This document shows positions 44,505 to 54,449 of a stretch of DNA of 64,000 nucleotides, one piece after another. The DNA comes from Aulosira sp. FACHB-615 (GTDB taxonomy: Bacteria; Cyanobacteriota; Cyanobacteriia; Cyanobacteriales; Nostocaceae): contig NZ_JACJSE010000018.1 of NCBI RefSeq assembly GCF_014698045.1, positions 1 to 64,000 of the forward strand. Reading direction: 5' to 3'. Position 1 is the first letter of the stretch; every line of letters begins with the position of its first letter. Position numbers and translations under genes: made by a program. The notes below the pieces were generated by a model. It saw only the letters and a list, made by a program, of their open reading frames with translations. It did no database searches and was not told the origin of the DNA.

Positions 44505-47500
44505 TTATTTCCCTTGTCCCTTTGGAGTTTGCCCATCCCCCACATTATCTCCTTTATCTGCATTCCAAGCACTTGCGCCCGCGCCGAAACGGCCAGTTGC
44601 TAACCATTCGGCTTTGAGGAGTGACCACCAATCAGCTGTGAGTCCTCTAATAATGTAATCATAAGGCATCCAGCCGTAGCCACCTTGACCCCAACGATTT
44701 CCCCAAGAGTTGCGAATTAGCAAAGCTCCTTCAAATCGCTCACCATCTTCATTTTCGATAATCTTGCGGTCATGATAGCCAACTGCAACTACAGTATGAC
44801 CACCAATGACTTTATCTCGTTTGCTGGGCAAAGGGATATGTCCTCTACTGAAATTCACTTCATCGTAGACGGAATTATAAAGGGTGAATCCAAATATACA
44901 AGGAATTTCAGAAACTAGCAGCAATTTGACTTGTGAGAGGAGTGCATATTTAGAGATTTGACCATCGTCTAAGCGGAAATATTTGATTGTTTTGTAATTT
45001 TCAGCAAAGGAGTAACAAAAAGATGTTGGTTCTTCATTAAACTTATCTTCATTGTAAGGCCAATACTCTTCTGGGCAAACTCCAAATGCAACCATCGCCT
45101 TCATTGTATCTCTTACAGAAGCTCCTGAATCTCCTTCTCGTTGCATCAAGTTACGGGTAACTTGGTAGAGAAACAAAGGAGAAGCATCTGTGTAGCTACC
45201 GCTACTCTTTTTTTGTGCATACTCTATTAAGGCAATTCCTGCATGGGCTGTGCAAGAATTTAAGGAACCTTGATCCTCCACAGGAGAACACCAGTAGCTT
45301 AAATCTACAAATTCTGGTAATGATAAAAATACGCTTTGCTCATTACTTTGCTCATTACTTTGCTCATTACTTTGCTCATTACTTTGCTCATTACTTTGTT
45401 TATTTGTTGTCTCATCTATTTTTGCTTTTTCTATCTCTGTTTTAATCTGCTGACGGAGATTGCTACTAATCGGAAATAACAAACTATTGTTTAGTTTTTC
45501 TAAAGACTTTTTGCTAGTTTTATCAGCTTTTTTTTCTGGAAATTCCCCCCCTCCAAGTAACAATGATAGTTGAGAAGCACTAATTTGAAACAAAGGCTTT
45601 TTCAGGGGCTTATTGTTTAGGGGTTTATTAGTAGCTCTAGACTTGGGAGCCAGAAAACCAAAAGTTTGAGTAGAGTCAGAGGTCTCGCTACTGCTCTTGC
45701 TACTTTTCAAGATAGATTGGATTTCTTTGAAGATAGAGTCAATTTTTGTCTCAAAATTTTTATAATCCCATTTTTGCCAATATATTTCATTTATCAAGCT
45801 ATAATCTTGGGCTATTGTGACATTATATTCCCCCATCGTTTCTCGAATTATTTTTCTGATATTGTCTTCGGGATTTTCTGTGTTCTTGCTTTCTTCTGAA
45901 TCTTCTTGTTTCTTTTTCAAGAAAGACCGAATTTTAACTATTCCGTCTTCCACAGCTTTGCTTAAGTTATTGTATTGGCCTAATGGCATTAATACTTGCA
46001 GTAAAATTTTATTTAATTCTTTTAATAATGGTAAAGCTTGATCATCATTATTATTTTGCAAGAAAAGATTTATTTCTTTTTTATTGGCTGATGAATTATC
46101 TCCGTTTTTTTTTGCCTGCTGCTCATATAATTTATTGATCAATAATTCCTTAACCATGCTCGGAATTGGTGCCGATATAGTTATTTCTATTTTTTGGAAT
46201 AGAGATTCTGGGATTATGGGTGGACAAACTGTATATAGCAATCCCATTAAATACTTAAGCTTACTAATGCTTGGTTCTATTATACTTGTAGTTATTTTCT
46301 CTAGTTTATTCTCACCTTTATTACTAAAATCTATTCCTAAATATTCTATAATGCCTTTATAGTTTTCAATTTTAATGTTTTTAAATTCACTTAATTCATA
46401 AGCACTAAATCCGATTTTTACTAAGCTTTTTTGAAAATCATTGATAAAAAATTGGAATTTTTCATTACTTTTAATAGCTAATATTATTATTACGATTTCT
46501 GCTATACATTTGATTATTTTTTGGAAAGGGGGCATTATTAATCCATTTTTTATTTGTTGTAATATAAAATCTAAATTCTCATTGTTTTCGAGGATTTTTG
46601 ATATTTGTTGTAATATAAAATCTAAATTCTCATTGTTTTCGAGGATTTTTGATATTTGTTGTAATGTAAAATCCGAACTCTCATTGTTTTCGAGGATTTT
46701 TGATATTTGTTGTAATATAAAATCTAAATTCTCATTGTTTTCTATTTCTGCTTTTATAGAATTAAGATTATTTATAATTATATACAAGTATAAGGCTATT
46801 ACGCCTTGGTAATATTGGACTGTTTCTATTTTTATTTCTGAGCTATTGTCTTGTTTTACTTGCCGAACATTGTAGTTATCGATGTTTTTTAAAAATGGCA
46901 ATAAGTATTGAGTGAAAGTATCTTCTTTTAGAAAACATAATAAATATTTAATGGAAATATCTTTTTCATAATTGTCATATAATGTTTTTTTATCTTGATA
47001 TCTATCTATAATTATTTTTTTGTATTCTTCAGCATTCACAGCAATTAATTCCATAAATTCCTTTTCTATATCACGAGTAATATCTGCGCCTAATGCCAAT
47101 AGCTTTAAAGCGTCCATATCATCTTTATCTATAGAACCATCATGTTCTTGAGAACCATTCTTTTTTAAATATGGTTGATGTTTTAAGACTTGTCTAACGG
47201 CTTCACAAGTCTGTTCATCAAATCTTGTGTCGCTTATTGCTGGTGTATACGTGAACTTCTTATATTTGTTATTTTCTTGAAATACTTTCCATGTGGAAAT
47301 AATACGTTGTAAATAATTTTTAATCAGTAAAACTTCTGAGTCAGACATTCCTTCTTTTAGAACATTATTCATTTCTACATTTACAAAATGGAATTCGCCT
47401 GAAAGCTGATTTATTAGTTTATTTATATCGTCAGTATTCTCGTGATTATTCTTTTGTTGCTGTTCAATAAGTTTTAATGCTTTACGCAAAGTGTCAGCGA

Positions 47501-47630
47501 GGCTCTCAACATCAGCATTAGAGCCTTGAGTTTGAACTTTGTTCGATAAACTTTTAATTTCATCATTATCTAATGTAAAGTCTCTAACATCGGGGTAATC
47601 GGGAATCCAGCCTGTTCCTTTCTTTGTCAT
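44505..47630 (-). CDS. Large protein with C-terminal papain-like (C1A) protease domain
   Basis: A 1041-residue protein. The C-terminal domain (about 770-1020) is a C1A cysteine protease: EDQGSLNSCTAHAG (Cys793, with the oxyanion Gln), GGHTVVAVGY (His945) and IRNSWGNRWGQGGYGWMPYD (Asn974). It starts FVDLSYWCSPV without an evident inhibitory propeptide. The N-terminal 700 residues are helical and low in GC, with 17-residue repeats (46553-46743) and a QSNE repeat (45334-45396). No signal peptide, so the protease acts in the cytoplasm. It is last in a minus-strand row with the STAND NTPase (31 bp gap), suggesting an effector released on STAND activation. Confidence 0.85.
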   Translation of the reverse strand: MTKKGTGWIPDYPDVRDFTLDNDEIKSLSNKVQTQGSNADVESLADTLRKALKLIEQQQKNNHENTDDINKLINQLSGEFHFVNVEMNNVLKEGMSDSEVLLIKNYLQRIISTWKVFQENNKYKKFTYTPAISDTRFDEQTCEAVRQVLKHQPYLKKNGSQEHDGSIDKDDMDALKLLALGADITRDIEKEFMELIAVNAEEYKKIIIDRYQDKKTLYDNYEKDISIKYLLCFLKEDTFTQYLLPFLKNIDNYNVRQVKQDNSSEIKIETVQYYQGVIALYLYIIINNLNSIKAEIENNENLDFILQQISKILENNESSDFTLQQISKILENNENLDFILQQISKILENNENLDFILQQIKNGLIMPPFQKIIKCIAEIVIIILAIKSNEKFQFFINDFQKSLVKIGFSAYELSEFKNIKIENYKGIIEYLGIDFSNKGENKLEKITTSIIEPSISKLKYLMGLLYTVCPPIIPESLFQKIEITISAPIPSMVKELLINKLYEQQAKKNGDNSSANKKEINLFLQNNNDDQALPLLKELNKILLQVLMPLGQYNNLSKAVEDGIVKIRSFLKKKQEDSEESKNTENPEDNIRKIIRETMGEYNVTIAQDYSLINEIYWQKWDYKNFETKIDSIFKEIQSILKSSKSSSETSDSTQTFGFLAPKSRATNKPLNNKPLKKPLFQISASQLSLLLGGGEFPEKKADKTSKKSLEKLNNSLLFPISSNLRQQIKTEIEKAKIDETTNKQSNEQSNEQSNEQSNEQSNEQSVFLSLPEFVDLSYWCSPVEDQGSLNSCTAHAGIALIEYAQKKSSGSYTDASPLFLYQVTRNLMQREGDSGASVRDTMKAMVAFGVCPEEYWPYNEDKFNEEPTSFCYSFAENYKTIKYFRLDDGQISKYALLSQVKLLLVSEIPCIFGFTLYNSVYDEVNFSRGHIPLPSKRDKVIGGHTVVAVGYHDRKIIENEDGERFEGALLIRNSWGNRWGQGGYGWMPYDYIIRGLTADWWSLLKAEWLATGRFGAGASAWNADKGDNVGDGQTPKGQGK
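46553..46743 (-). repeat. 51-bp in-frame tandem repeats in the protease gene
   Basis: Units start at 46553, 46604, 46655 and 46706 (last partial), each coding a 17-residue helix of the type ENNENLDFILQQISKIL. Near-identity of copies at DNA level indicates recent expansion. A second 12-bp repeat (TTTGCTCATTAC, coding NEQS) runs from about 45334 to 45396. Confidence 0.9.
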
Positions 47631-47661
47631 TTTCCTTCTCCTTATAAAAACAAAATTGAGT

Positions 47662-50600
47662 TTAATTACAGAAGTTTTGTGAAACTTCTGGGTGAGTTTT
47701 TAGATAATCATGTATCTGTTGACATCCTTGTTTCAACAACCTCGGCAAACTTAAATCAGATACATTCCAAAGCAATACCAATCTGTCTTTTCCAGCAGAG
47801 GCTAAAAACTTGCCATCGGGGCTGAAATTCACAGCGTTGACTTCCGACTGATGTCCCCTCAAAGTTGTGATTAAGGTTCCACCTGTCCGCCAAAGTTTGA
47901 TAGTTTTGTCACTACTAGCAGAAGCGATCATCGCTTTTCCATCGGGACTGAAGCTCACATCAAGAACCGCCGCCGTATGTCCCTTTAGGGTTTTGATCAG
48001 TTTTTCCTCTAAACTCCACAGTTTGATTGTCCCGTCAGCACTAGCAGAGGCGATGGTTTTGCCATCGGGGCTAAATTTGACATTCCAAACTCGGTCTGTG
48101 TGTCTCCTTAAAGTTCTCAGTTCTTTACCATCAACTCCCCACAGTTTCACTGTCTGATCATCACCGCTAGTAGCGATGATTTTGCCATCGGGGCTAAAGC
48201 TGACACCTAAAACTCTGCCCTTGTGTCCTTGAAGAGTTTTCTGTTGTTTACCGTCTAAGCTCCAAAGTTTAGCTGTTTGATCATCACTAGCAGAGGCGAT
48301 TGTCTGTCCATCTGGGCTGAAGCTGACATTATTAACGCGATCTTGATGACCTCGTAATATTCTTAATTCTTTCCCGTTAGCATCCCAGAGTCGGATAGTA
48401 TAATCACCACCAGCAGAGGCTATGGTTTGGCCATCTGGACTGAAACTCATACCATACACACTGCCTTGATTTGTTTTGCGGGTAAAGAGTAAATTACCTT
48501 TTGGACTCCAGAAGTAAAGCAAATCGCCCTTACCAGCACTGACTACTTGCTTCCCATCAGGGCGGAAATTGACACCAGTTGCCGCATCTTGATGTCCATT
48601 CAGAACAGTCAGCCACCGGCGATGGACTTGCCAGAGCTTGGTAATGTTATCGTTACCAGTTGTGGCGAGAGTTTGTCCATCAGGGCTAAAGGTCAAGCTA
48701 GGAATTGCGCCATCATGAGCTGCCCAGGTATCTAATAATTTGCCATCTTGCGTCCACAGCCTGACATTTCCGTCAACACTACCAGAGGCAATCTGTCCAT
48801 CTTTACTGAAACTAACACTATATAGTTTTTCTGGATGGGAAAGGCTTTTGATTAGTTTCCCATCGGAACTCCAAAGTTTAACTGTTTTATCTAGGCTGGC
48901 AGTTGCTAATATTTTTTCATCTGGGCTGAAAGCTGCACTCATCACAGTGTCAGTATGTCCAGTCAGGGTTTGCAGTAGTTTGCCATTTTGTGTCCAAAGT
49001 TTGATAGTGTTGTCACCACTAGTAGTAACAATCTGATTGGTTTTGGGATGAAAAAGCACCTGCATCACCCATGAGCTATGTCCATTGAGGGGATTAATGG
49101 GATTAATTTTTGTACCGTCAATACGCCATAGTTTGGCTGTGTAATCATTGCTCCCAGCAGCAATAGTCTTACCATCCGGGCTGAATTTTACACTTAACAA
49201 CCAGCTTTTATGAGCTTCAATCGTCTTAATTAGATTACCATTGCGATCCCAAAGTTTGACTGTGCTATCTTGACTAGCTGAAGCCAGCATATCCCCCTTG
49301 GGGCTAAAACTCACACTCATAACGGGTTTTTTATGCCCCAAGAGAGTTTTGATCAGTTTACCGTCTGCTTGCCATAGCTTGATTGTGTTATCGTAGCTGG
49401 CGGTGGCAATCATTTGGCCATCGGGGCTAAAACTCACACTTTGAACAATACTTTGATGTCCTTGCAGACGGTTGCGTTCTCTTGTCCAGTAGACTGCTTG
49501 TCCTAACTGGGCTTGTATTTCTGTTTGCAATTGTGGATTAGTGTTGCTTAAAATCAGCGATTGATAGCGTTTGGCCGCATCCAAAGCACTTAAGAGGGCA
49601 TCAAACTTAGCTTTATTAGCAATAGAACGGGCTTCGGAACTTTGATTCAAAGCAGAAATTTGTCCTGTTTCGGCTCTATAGTACTGAATTCCGGCTAAAA
49701 TGGCGAATAATGACACCACCGTAGAAAAGGCCGAGAGTACGATTATGCTGCGGCGGCGTTGACGATCGCGTCTTTTGACACTAGCATCAATAAACTCGGC
49801 AGTTTTCTCACTAAATTTACCCAATGCTGGGTTCAAAGCTGGGTTTTGTCGCAGTTCTACAACTTTTGCTAACTTTGATCCACTCCACAGTTCATCGTCA
49901 TTTTTCAAAGTCTGCCAATGTGCAACATCATCATTAAGTCGGTTAAAAAGTGCGATCGCCTGACGATTTTCCTCAATCCAGGTGTTGAGTGTTGTCCAGG
50001 ATGTTAACAAAATTTCATGGGCAATTTCTACTGTAGATACTGGCGCTGTTGTTAGGCGATCGTGTAGGGTTTCTTGAGGCGCATTGCTTACCAATAGATT
50101 TTCATCGATCAACTTCCTCAATACACTTTGCTCTAGTTCCTCGCTAAACTCAAAACGATTAGCCCGTCTGCGAACTGGCTTCCAATCGCTACTTGATTCC
50201 GAATCTCCACCAATATCTACCAATTTGAGGAAAATTTTCTGAGTTGCTAATTGTTCTGGTTGAGAAAACGCACCATAGATTTTATCTATATGTTCTTGCA
50301 GCGCACCTCTCACCCCACCTAACATCCGGTAAGTATTCAAATTTAAAGTCCGGTCATTAATACTACCAGTTTTAACTTCTGTCTCCCACAAGAGATTGAG
50401 AGTGTACTGCAATAAAGGTAGATATCCAGCTTGCCCTTGAACATCTTTAATGATTTCCTCTACCAAGCCCGTTTCAAACACTACCCCATGATGAGCCGCA
50501 GGTTGTTCAATTGCCAAACGCAACTCATCTTGTTGCATCTCTGCAATTATAGGACGATGGTTATCTGTAGCTTTTACTAAGGCAGGATAAGGGCTGAATC

Positions 50601-51258
50601 TGTCAAGAAAATCAGCCCGCATAGTTGCCACAATTTTAACATTAGAAACATTAATTTTACTTAACTGCACTAAGCTAGAGATAAACTTATTCCGTTTTTC
50701 TGGCTGAGTTGTAGTAAATAATTCTTCAAACTGGTCAATTAAAATAAACCAGTAATCATCAGGCTGCTTGAGCCTATTGACTACTTCTGTTAAGGTGTCA
50801 GTTTCAGCCTCTCGCGCCATCTGGACTGCTGATTGCTTATATTTACTCAGCAAACTTGCATAGAAAGATTCAAAGGGATCAATATCTGGCGTAAAAGTCA
50901 GTTTGACCAATTTTGTTCCCCATTTTTGTGATAACCAGGGAATTAAACCAGCACGCACTACTGATGATTTACCACTCCCAGATGCGCCTAAAAGCAAAAT
51001 TAAATTGGTTTGTTGTAATTGATTAACTATACCTGTGAGAAACTGATCACGACCAAAAAAAATGTCTTTATCTTCTGGCTCAAATTTCTTTAAGCCTTTA
51101 TAGGGTGAAGTCGCTCTAAATTCACGGGTTTTAATCTCAGCCACAGAAACTTGCAAAATCTGAGTTTGATTAAAGGTGACAACATTGCTGTCACCGATTG
51201 AAACATTACTAATATTTTGCTTCGTTTCATACTGATTATTAGTAGATTGGTTGCTCAT
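47662..51258 (-). CDS. STAND NTPase with C-terminal WD40 propeller(s)
   Basis: From ATG 51258 (ATGA overlap with the upstream gene) the product has 1198 residues. A short N-terminal motif, QNISNVSIGDSNVVTFNQ, precedes an nSTAND ATPase domain (about 50-450): FFGRDQFL, Walker A LLGASGSGKSSV, Walker B FILIDQFEELFT. A membrane-like helix (RRSIIVLSAFSTVVSLFAIL) follows, then about 13 WD40 repeats (SFSPDGKTIAS...TIKLW) forming sensor propellers. STAND proteins oligomerise when the sensor meets its trigger and activate an effector. WD40 copies are very similar, as in fast-diversifying sensors. Confidence 0.92.
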   Translation of the reverse strand: MSNQSTNNQYETKQNISNVSIGDSNVVTFNQTQILQVSVAEIKTREFRATSPYKGLKKFEPEDKDIFFGRDQFLTGIVNQLQQTNLILLLGASGSGKSSVVRAGLIPWLSQKWGTKLVKLTFTPDIDPFESFYASLLSKYKQSAVQMAREAETDTLTEVVNRLKQPDDYWFILIDQFEELFTTTQPEKRNKFISSLVQLSKINVSNVKIVATMRADFLDRFSPYPALVKATDNHRPIIAEMQQDELRLAIEQPAAHHGVVFETGLVEEIIKDVQGQAGYLPLLQYTLNLLWETEVKTGSINDRTLNLNTYRMLGGVRGALQEHIDKIYGAFSQPEQLATQKIFLKLVDIGGDSESSSDWKPVRRRANRFEFSEELEQSVLRKLIDENLLVSNAPQETLHDRLTTAPVSTVEIAHEILLTSWTTLNTWIEENRQAIALFNRLNDDVAHWQTLKNDDELWSGSKLAKVVELRQNPALNPALGKFSEKTAEFIDASVKRRDRQRRRSIIVLSAFSTVVSLFAILAGIQYYRAETGQISALNQSSEARSIANKAKFDALLSALDAAKRYQSLILSNTNPQLQTEIQAQLGQAVYWTRERNRLQGHQSIVQSVSFSPDGQMIATASYDNTIKLWQADGKLIKTLLGHKKPVMSVSFSPKGDMLASASQDSTVKLWDRNGNLIKTIEAHKSWLLSVKFSPDGKTIAAGSNDYTAKLWRIDGTKINPINPLNGHSSWVMQVLFHPKTNQIVTTSGDNTIKLWTQNGKLLQTLTGHTDTVMSAAFSPDEKILATASLDKTVKLWSSDGKLIKSLSHPEKLYSVSFSKDGQIASGSVDGNVRLWTQDGKLLDTWAAHDGAIPSLTFSPDGQTLATTGNDNITKLWQVHRRWLTVLNGHQDAATGVNFRPDGKQVVSAGKGDLLYFWSPKGNLLFTRKTNQGSVYGMSFSPDGQTIASAGGDYTIRLWDANGKELRILRGHQDRVNNVSFSPDGQTIASASDDQTAKLWSLDGKQQKTLQGHKGRVLGVSFSPDGKIIATSGDDQTVKLWGVDGKELRTLRRHTDRVWNVKFSPDGKTIASASADGTIKLWSLEEKLIKTLKGHTAAVLDVSFSPDGKAMIASASSDKTIKLWRTGGTLITTLRGHQSEVNAVNFSPDGKFLASAGKDRLVLLWNVSDLSLPRLLKQGCQQIHDYLKTHPEVSQNFCN

Positions 51259-51773
51259 ATACCAACCCACACTCTAGCAACTAAAGGAGCTAGTTTCATC
51301 ACAGGATCAGCTAGTTCCGCAACTCCTACTAAACCTTTTTTCAAGGCTTCTATACCTTGTTCTACTAAATTTTTATCTGGCTTTGGTTTCTTCAATTCTC
51401 CTTCAATTGTTTGTAGTGGCACTTCTAAAGTTTTCTTTTCAATCGAATTCAAAGTATTATTTGTATTAATATCCTGTTTTAATTTCTCTAGTAATTTCAG
51501 TGCTTCTTGTATCTCAGCATTCTGAATTTTTACCTCAGTCTGACTTTGACTGATATTACTTCCCCGGTCTGCTTGCAGTTGATTAAAGGCAATACCAGAG
51601 TTACCATTCCCAATATTAATCCCCTCAATATTCTGAGAATGAGACTCCACTGGTTTAGCCGCAGTCAGCATATTTCCTAACACGCTAGGTAGAGACTGTT
51701 GTAATTCCAATTTTTCTTCAACTGTCAGATTTTTGATAATTTCTAAAACTTCATTAACGCTATATTTTGGCAT
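51255..51773 (-). CDS. Small motif-bearing protein of the STAND operon
   Basis: From ATG 51773 (an earlier start at 51821 is possible) the product is 172 residues. The N-terminal helical part is YSVNEVLEIIKNLTVEEKLELQ. Then comes QNIEGINIGNGNSGIAFNQ, nearly the same pattern as the N-terminus of the STAND protein. A coiled-coil region and a hydrophobic C-terminal helix (GVAELADPVMKLAPLVARVW) follow. It probably pairs with the STAND protein through the shared motif. It overlaps that gene by 4 bp. No established family recognised. Confidence 0.65.
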   Translation of the reverse strand: MPKYSVNEVLEIIKNLTVEEKLELQQSLPSVLGNMLTAAKPVESHSQNIEGINIGNGNSGIAFNQLQADRGSNISQSQTEVKIQNAEIQEALKLLEKLKQDINTNNTLNSIEKKTLEVPLQTIEGELKKPKPDKNLVEQGIEALKKGLVGVAELADPVMKLAPLVARVWVGI

Positions 51774-51821
51774 AAGGCGTGCATCCCATTTCTGTTGCAA
51801 TGTCACTAAATTCACATACAA

Positions 51822-52860
51822 ATTGTAGAATTTCGGATTATTTTCACCACAATCTTTTTGTACAGTGAAAAATTAAATTTAGTGGAGACATATTGCTGCC
51901 ATCCACATTCGCCTTACCCACTTCAAGTTTGCAACAATTTGTGTTATTTGAGCCTAGAATTTCCTTGTGCTGCTTCTCGACTGAAGGCTAGAGAGTTCAG
52001 GCTTTACACCTATTGATGAACATAATTTGGTATGGCGACACATAACAAGTCACCGCACATCAGATCAGGCATGAAGTTAAATCGCTAATTCATACCTCTT
52101 CAGTTATTTAGTTATCTGCAAAAATAGTACTTAAATACTGTTTTTGTCGTTTCTATATATACAAGAACGTCTATGGTTCATCGAACAGCACTGAAAGATA
52201 TAGTATCAGACTCTACAAATAAAAACTATAGGACTTTGATTTTATTTATAAATAAAACTGCAAGATAATACAGGAAAATCACAATACCATTGGCAAAATC
52301 AGAGGGTGAAGCCGTAGGTACTTTCATAGTAGACAGGACTTATTTAGAGACAAAGTAAAATATTATACGCGCTTTTTTGCCATAAAACTTACGCAATTGG
52401 CATATTTTTTCTGTAGGGTGTGTGACGCAACTAGAAGATGTGAACGTAGTTATCAGATTGATAGTGTCACGCACCAACCACCAATTGTGATACTTACGTA
52501 AGTAAGTCCTGGACAATATTCTGGCTCCTAGATATTATACAAGATCAAGTATTAAGACCTCAGTTGACAATAGTTAAAATTAGCAAAATTAAATTATAAA
52601 ATACAACAAAGAATGAATTTTTGTTTAGAGAAAATAGTGCATACACAAATCATTCTAGACTTTGAAAGTAATGAAATAATCAAAACTATACTTTGAGATT
52701 GAGCTTATAGTCAGATGACAGTATAACTTTGCTGTTATCAGTTTGATGGTGTGATTTTGGGCTGAAATTAACCAAATTCATAGCATTTAATCAGATTTTT
52801 CAAGTGTTAGCTAACTCTGGTAGTGAGTGAAATTATTTCACGTTTGCAGTGTTCAAAAAT
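51822..52860. other. Long intergenic region upstream of pfkA
   Basis: About 1 kb, AT-rich, with no gene seen. It holds a dispersed-repeat cluster at 52384-52510, with ACTTACGCAATTGG and, inverted, CCAATTGTGATACTTACG, and a GTGTGTGACGC/GTGTCACGCAC pair. The pfkA promoter must lie near its right side. Confidence 0.55.
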
Positions 52861-53940
52861 ATGGGTAAAAGTAAGCGTATAGGCATTCTAACTAGTGGCG
52901 GAGATTGCTCTGGTTTGAATGCAGTCATCCGAGCAGTTGTTCATTGTGCTAATGGTAAAGGTTGGGAAGTCTTAGGTATTCGACAAGCAACTCTAGGATT
53001 AATGGCAAGACCACCACAAGTTACTAAATTAGAAATCGAGCAAGTTGATCCGTTATTAACTTCTGGTGGCACAATGTTAGGCACTACTAATAAAGGTGAT
53101 CCTTTTGCTTTTCCGATGGCTGATGGTAGTTTTTGCGATCGCTCATCAGAAATTATTGCAGGCTATCATCAATTAGATTTAGATGCGTTGATTGGCATTG
53201 GCGGGGATGGTAGTTTAGCAATTCTGCGTCGTTTAGCACAACAAGGCGGAATTAACTTAGTCGGTATCCCGAAAACCATTGATAATGATATCGGTATTAC
53301 TGAACACGCCATTGGCTTTGATACAGCCGTTAATATTGCGACCGAAGCACTGGATAAATTACATTTCACCGCCGCTTCCCATAGTCGAGTCATGATCTTA
53401 GAAGTCATGGGTCGTGATGCGGGACACATCGCTTTAGCTGCGGGAATTGCTGGGGGTGCAGATGTGATTTTAATTCCCGAAATCCTCTACAGTATGGATG
53501 ATATTTGTTATCACATTAAAAACCGTCAAGAAGACGGCAAAAACTATTGTTTAGTGATTGTCTCCGAAGCTGTGCGGACTCAAGAAGGGGAAACTCGCAC
53601 CTTAACTAATCGCCTGGGTCAATCACGATATGGGGGAATTGGGGAATATCTAGCCGACCAAATTAGCGATCGCATCGGTGCAGAAACAAGAGTCACTGTC
53701 TTAGGACACATCCAACGCGGTGGTACAGCCTCACCCCTAGACCGATTAGTCGCCTCGGCTTTTGGTGTAGCCGCAGTTAATCTAATTGAGGAAGGTAAAT
53801 ATGATTACATGGTTGCTTGGCAAAATCGCCAAGTGATCACCGTACCCATCGAAGAAGCGATCGCACAGTACAAAGCCGTCAACCCCGAAGATACTTTGGT
53901 TCAAACTGCTCGTGGTTTAGGCATTTATTTAGGAGAATAG
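52861..53940 (+). CDS. pfkA: ATP-dependent 6-phosphofructokinase
   Basis: A 359-residue glycolytic enzyme phosphorylating fructose 6-phosphate. N-terminal RIGILTSGGDCSGLNAVIRA, ATP-site IGIGGDGSLAI (GGDGS favours ATP over PPi), catalytic PKTIDNDIG, EVMGRDAGHIA and GHIQRGGTASPLDR. I prefer ATG 52861 (MGKSKRIGIL, as in cyanobacterial homologues); an in-frame GTG at 52849 is also open. Cyanobacteria often have two pfkA genes, so this may be one of a pair. Confidence 0.95.
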   Translation: MGKSKRIGILTSGGDCSGLNAVIRAVVHCANGKGWEVLGIRQATLGLMARPPQVTKLEIEQVDPLLTSGGTMLGTTNKGDPFAFPMADGSFCDRSSEIIAGYHQLDLDALIGIGGDGSLAILRRLAQQGGINLVGIPKTIDNDIGITEHAIGFDTAVNIATEALDKLHFTAASHSRVMILEVMGRDAGHIALAAGIAGGADVILIPEILYSMDDICYHIKNRQEDGKNYCLVIVSEAVRTQEGETRTLTNRLGQSRYGGIGEYLADQISDRIGAETRVTVLGHIQRGGTASPLDRLVASAFGVAAVNLIEEGKYDYMVAWQNRQVITVPIEEAIAQYKAVNPEDTLVQTARGLGIYLGE

Positions 53941-53967
53941 TCAAATTATCGTAGTGGACTGTCTAGA

Positions 53968-54185
53968 CTAAAGTAGTGCAAAAATATCGTTCTTGTGGTG
54001 TGGGCATCCTGCCCGCACCGGACGGGCTAGAAGCCCATCCCACAAGAGAGTTGTAATGCAACATTTAAGGCTAGACACGCCAGTAGTGGCGTGGCAAGCC
54101 TTAAATGTTGCATTAAAAAATAGATTTTATCTGTGTTCATCAGCGTTTATCTGCGTTTTTATCCAAATCTAATGCACTACTTTAG
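53968..54185. mobile_element. MITE-like element, 218 bp, 13-bp inverted repeats
   Basis: CTAAAGTAGTGCA (53968-53980) is perfectly inverted at 54173-54185. Inside is a GTGTGGGCATCCTGCCCGC-type hairpin and an inner inverted pair around AATGTTGCATTA. Non-coding. Confidence 0.6.
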
Positions 54186-54308
54186 CCTTGCCACGCCAGT
54201 AGGGTGTGTTAGGCGCAGATTGTGAGTAATTCAATTCATCACAAAAACTATATTCGAGCGCCTAACGCACCAATACTGAGGCGATCGCATTACTAAAACC
54301 TAATATTC

Positions 54309-54445
54309 AGGACTTACGCACAGGCTACGGAAGAACTAACCACAGAGGAGTCAGTCGCGTGGGCGGGTTTCCCGACTTGAGCGAACTGACGTAGCGCAGA
54401 GTTCACAGAGAAATAAGAGTTTGAGAGGTGTTTTGCGTAAGTCCT
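54309..54445. mobile_element. MITE-like element, 137 bp, 12-bp inverted repeats
   Basis: AGGACTTACGCA (54309-54320) is perfectly inverted at 54434-54445. Core includes a GTTTCCCGACTTGAGCGAACTG segment resembling the core of the region near 5050. Fragments of the same tip occur near 52385 and 63367. Confidence 0.6.
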
Positions 54446-54449
54446 AATT

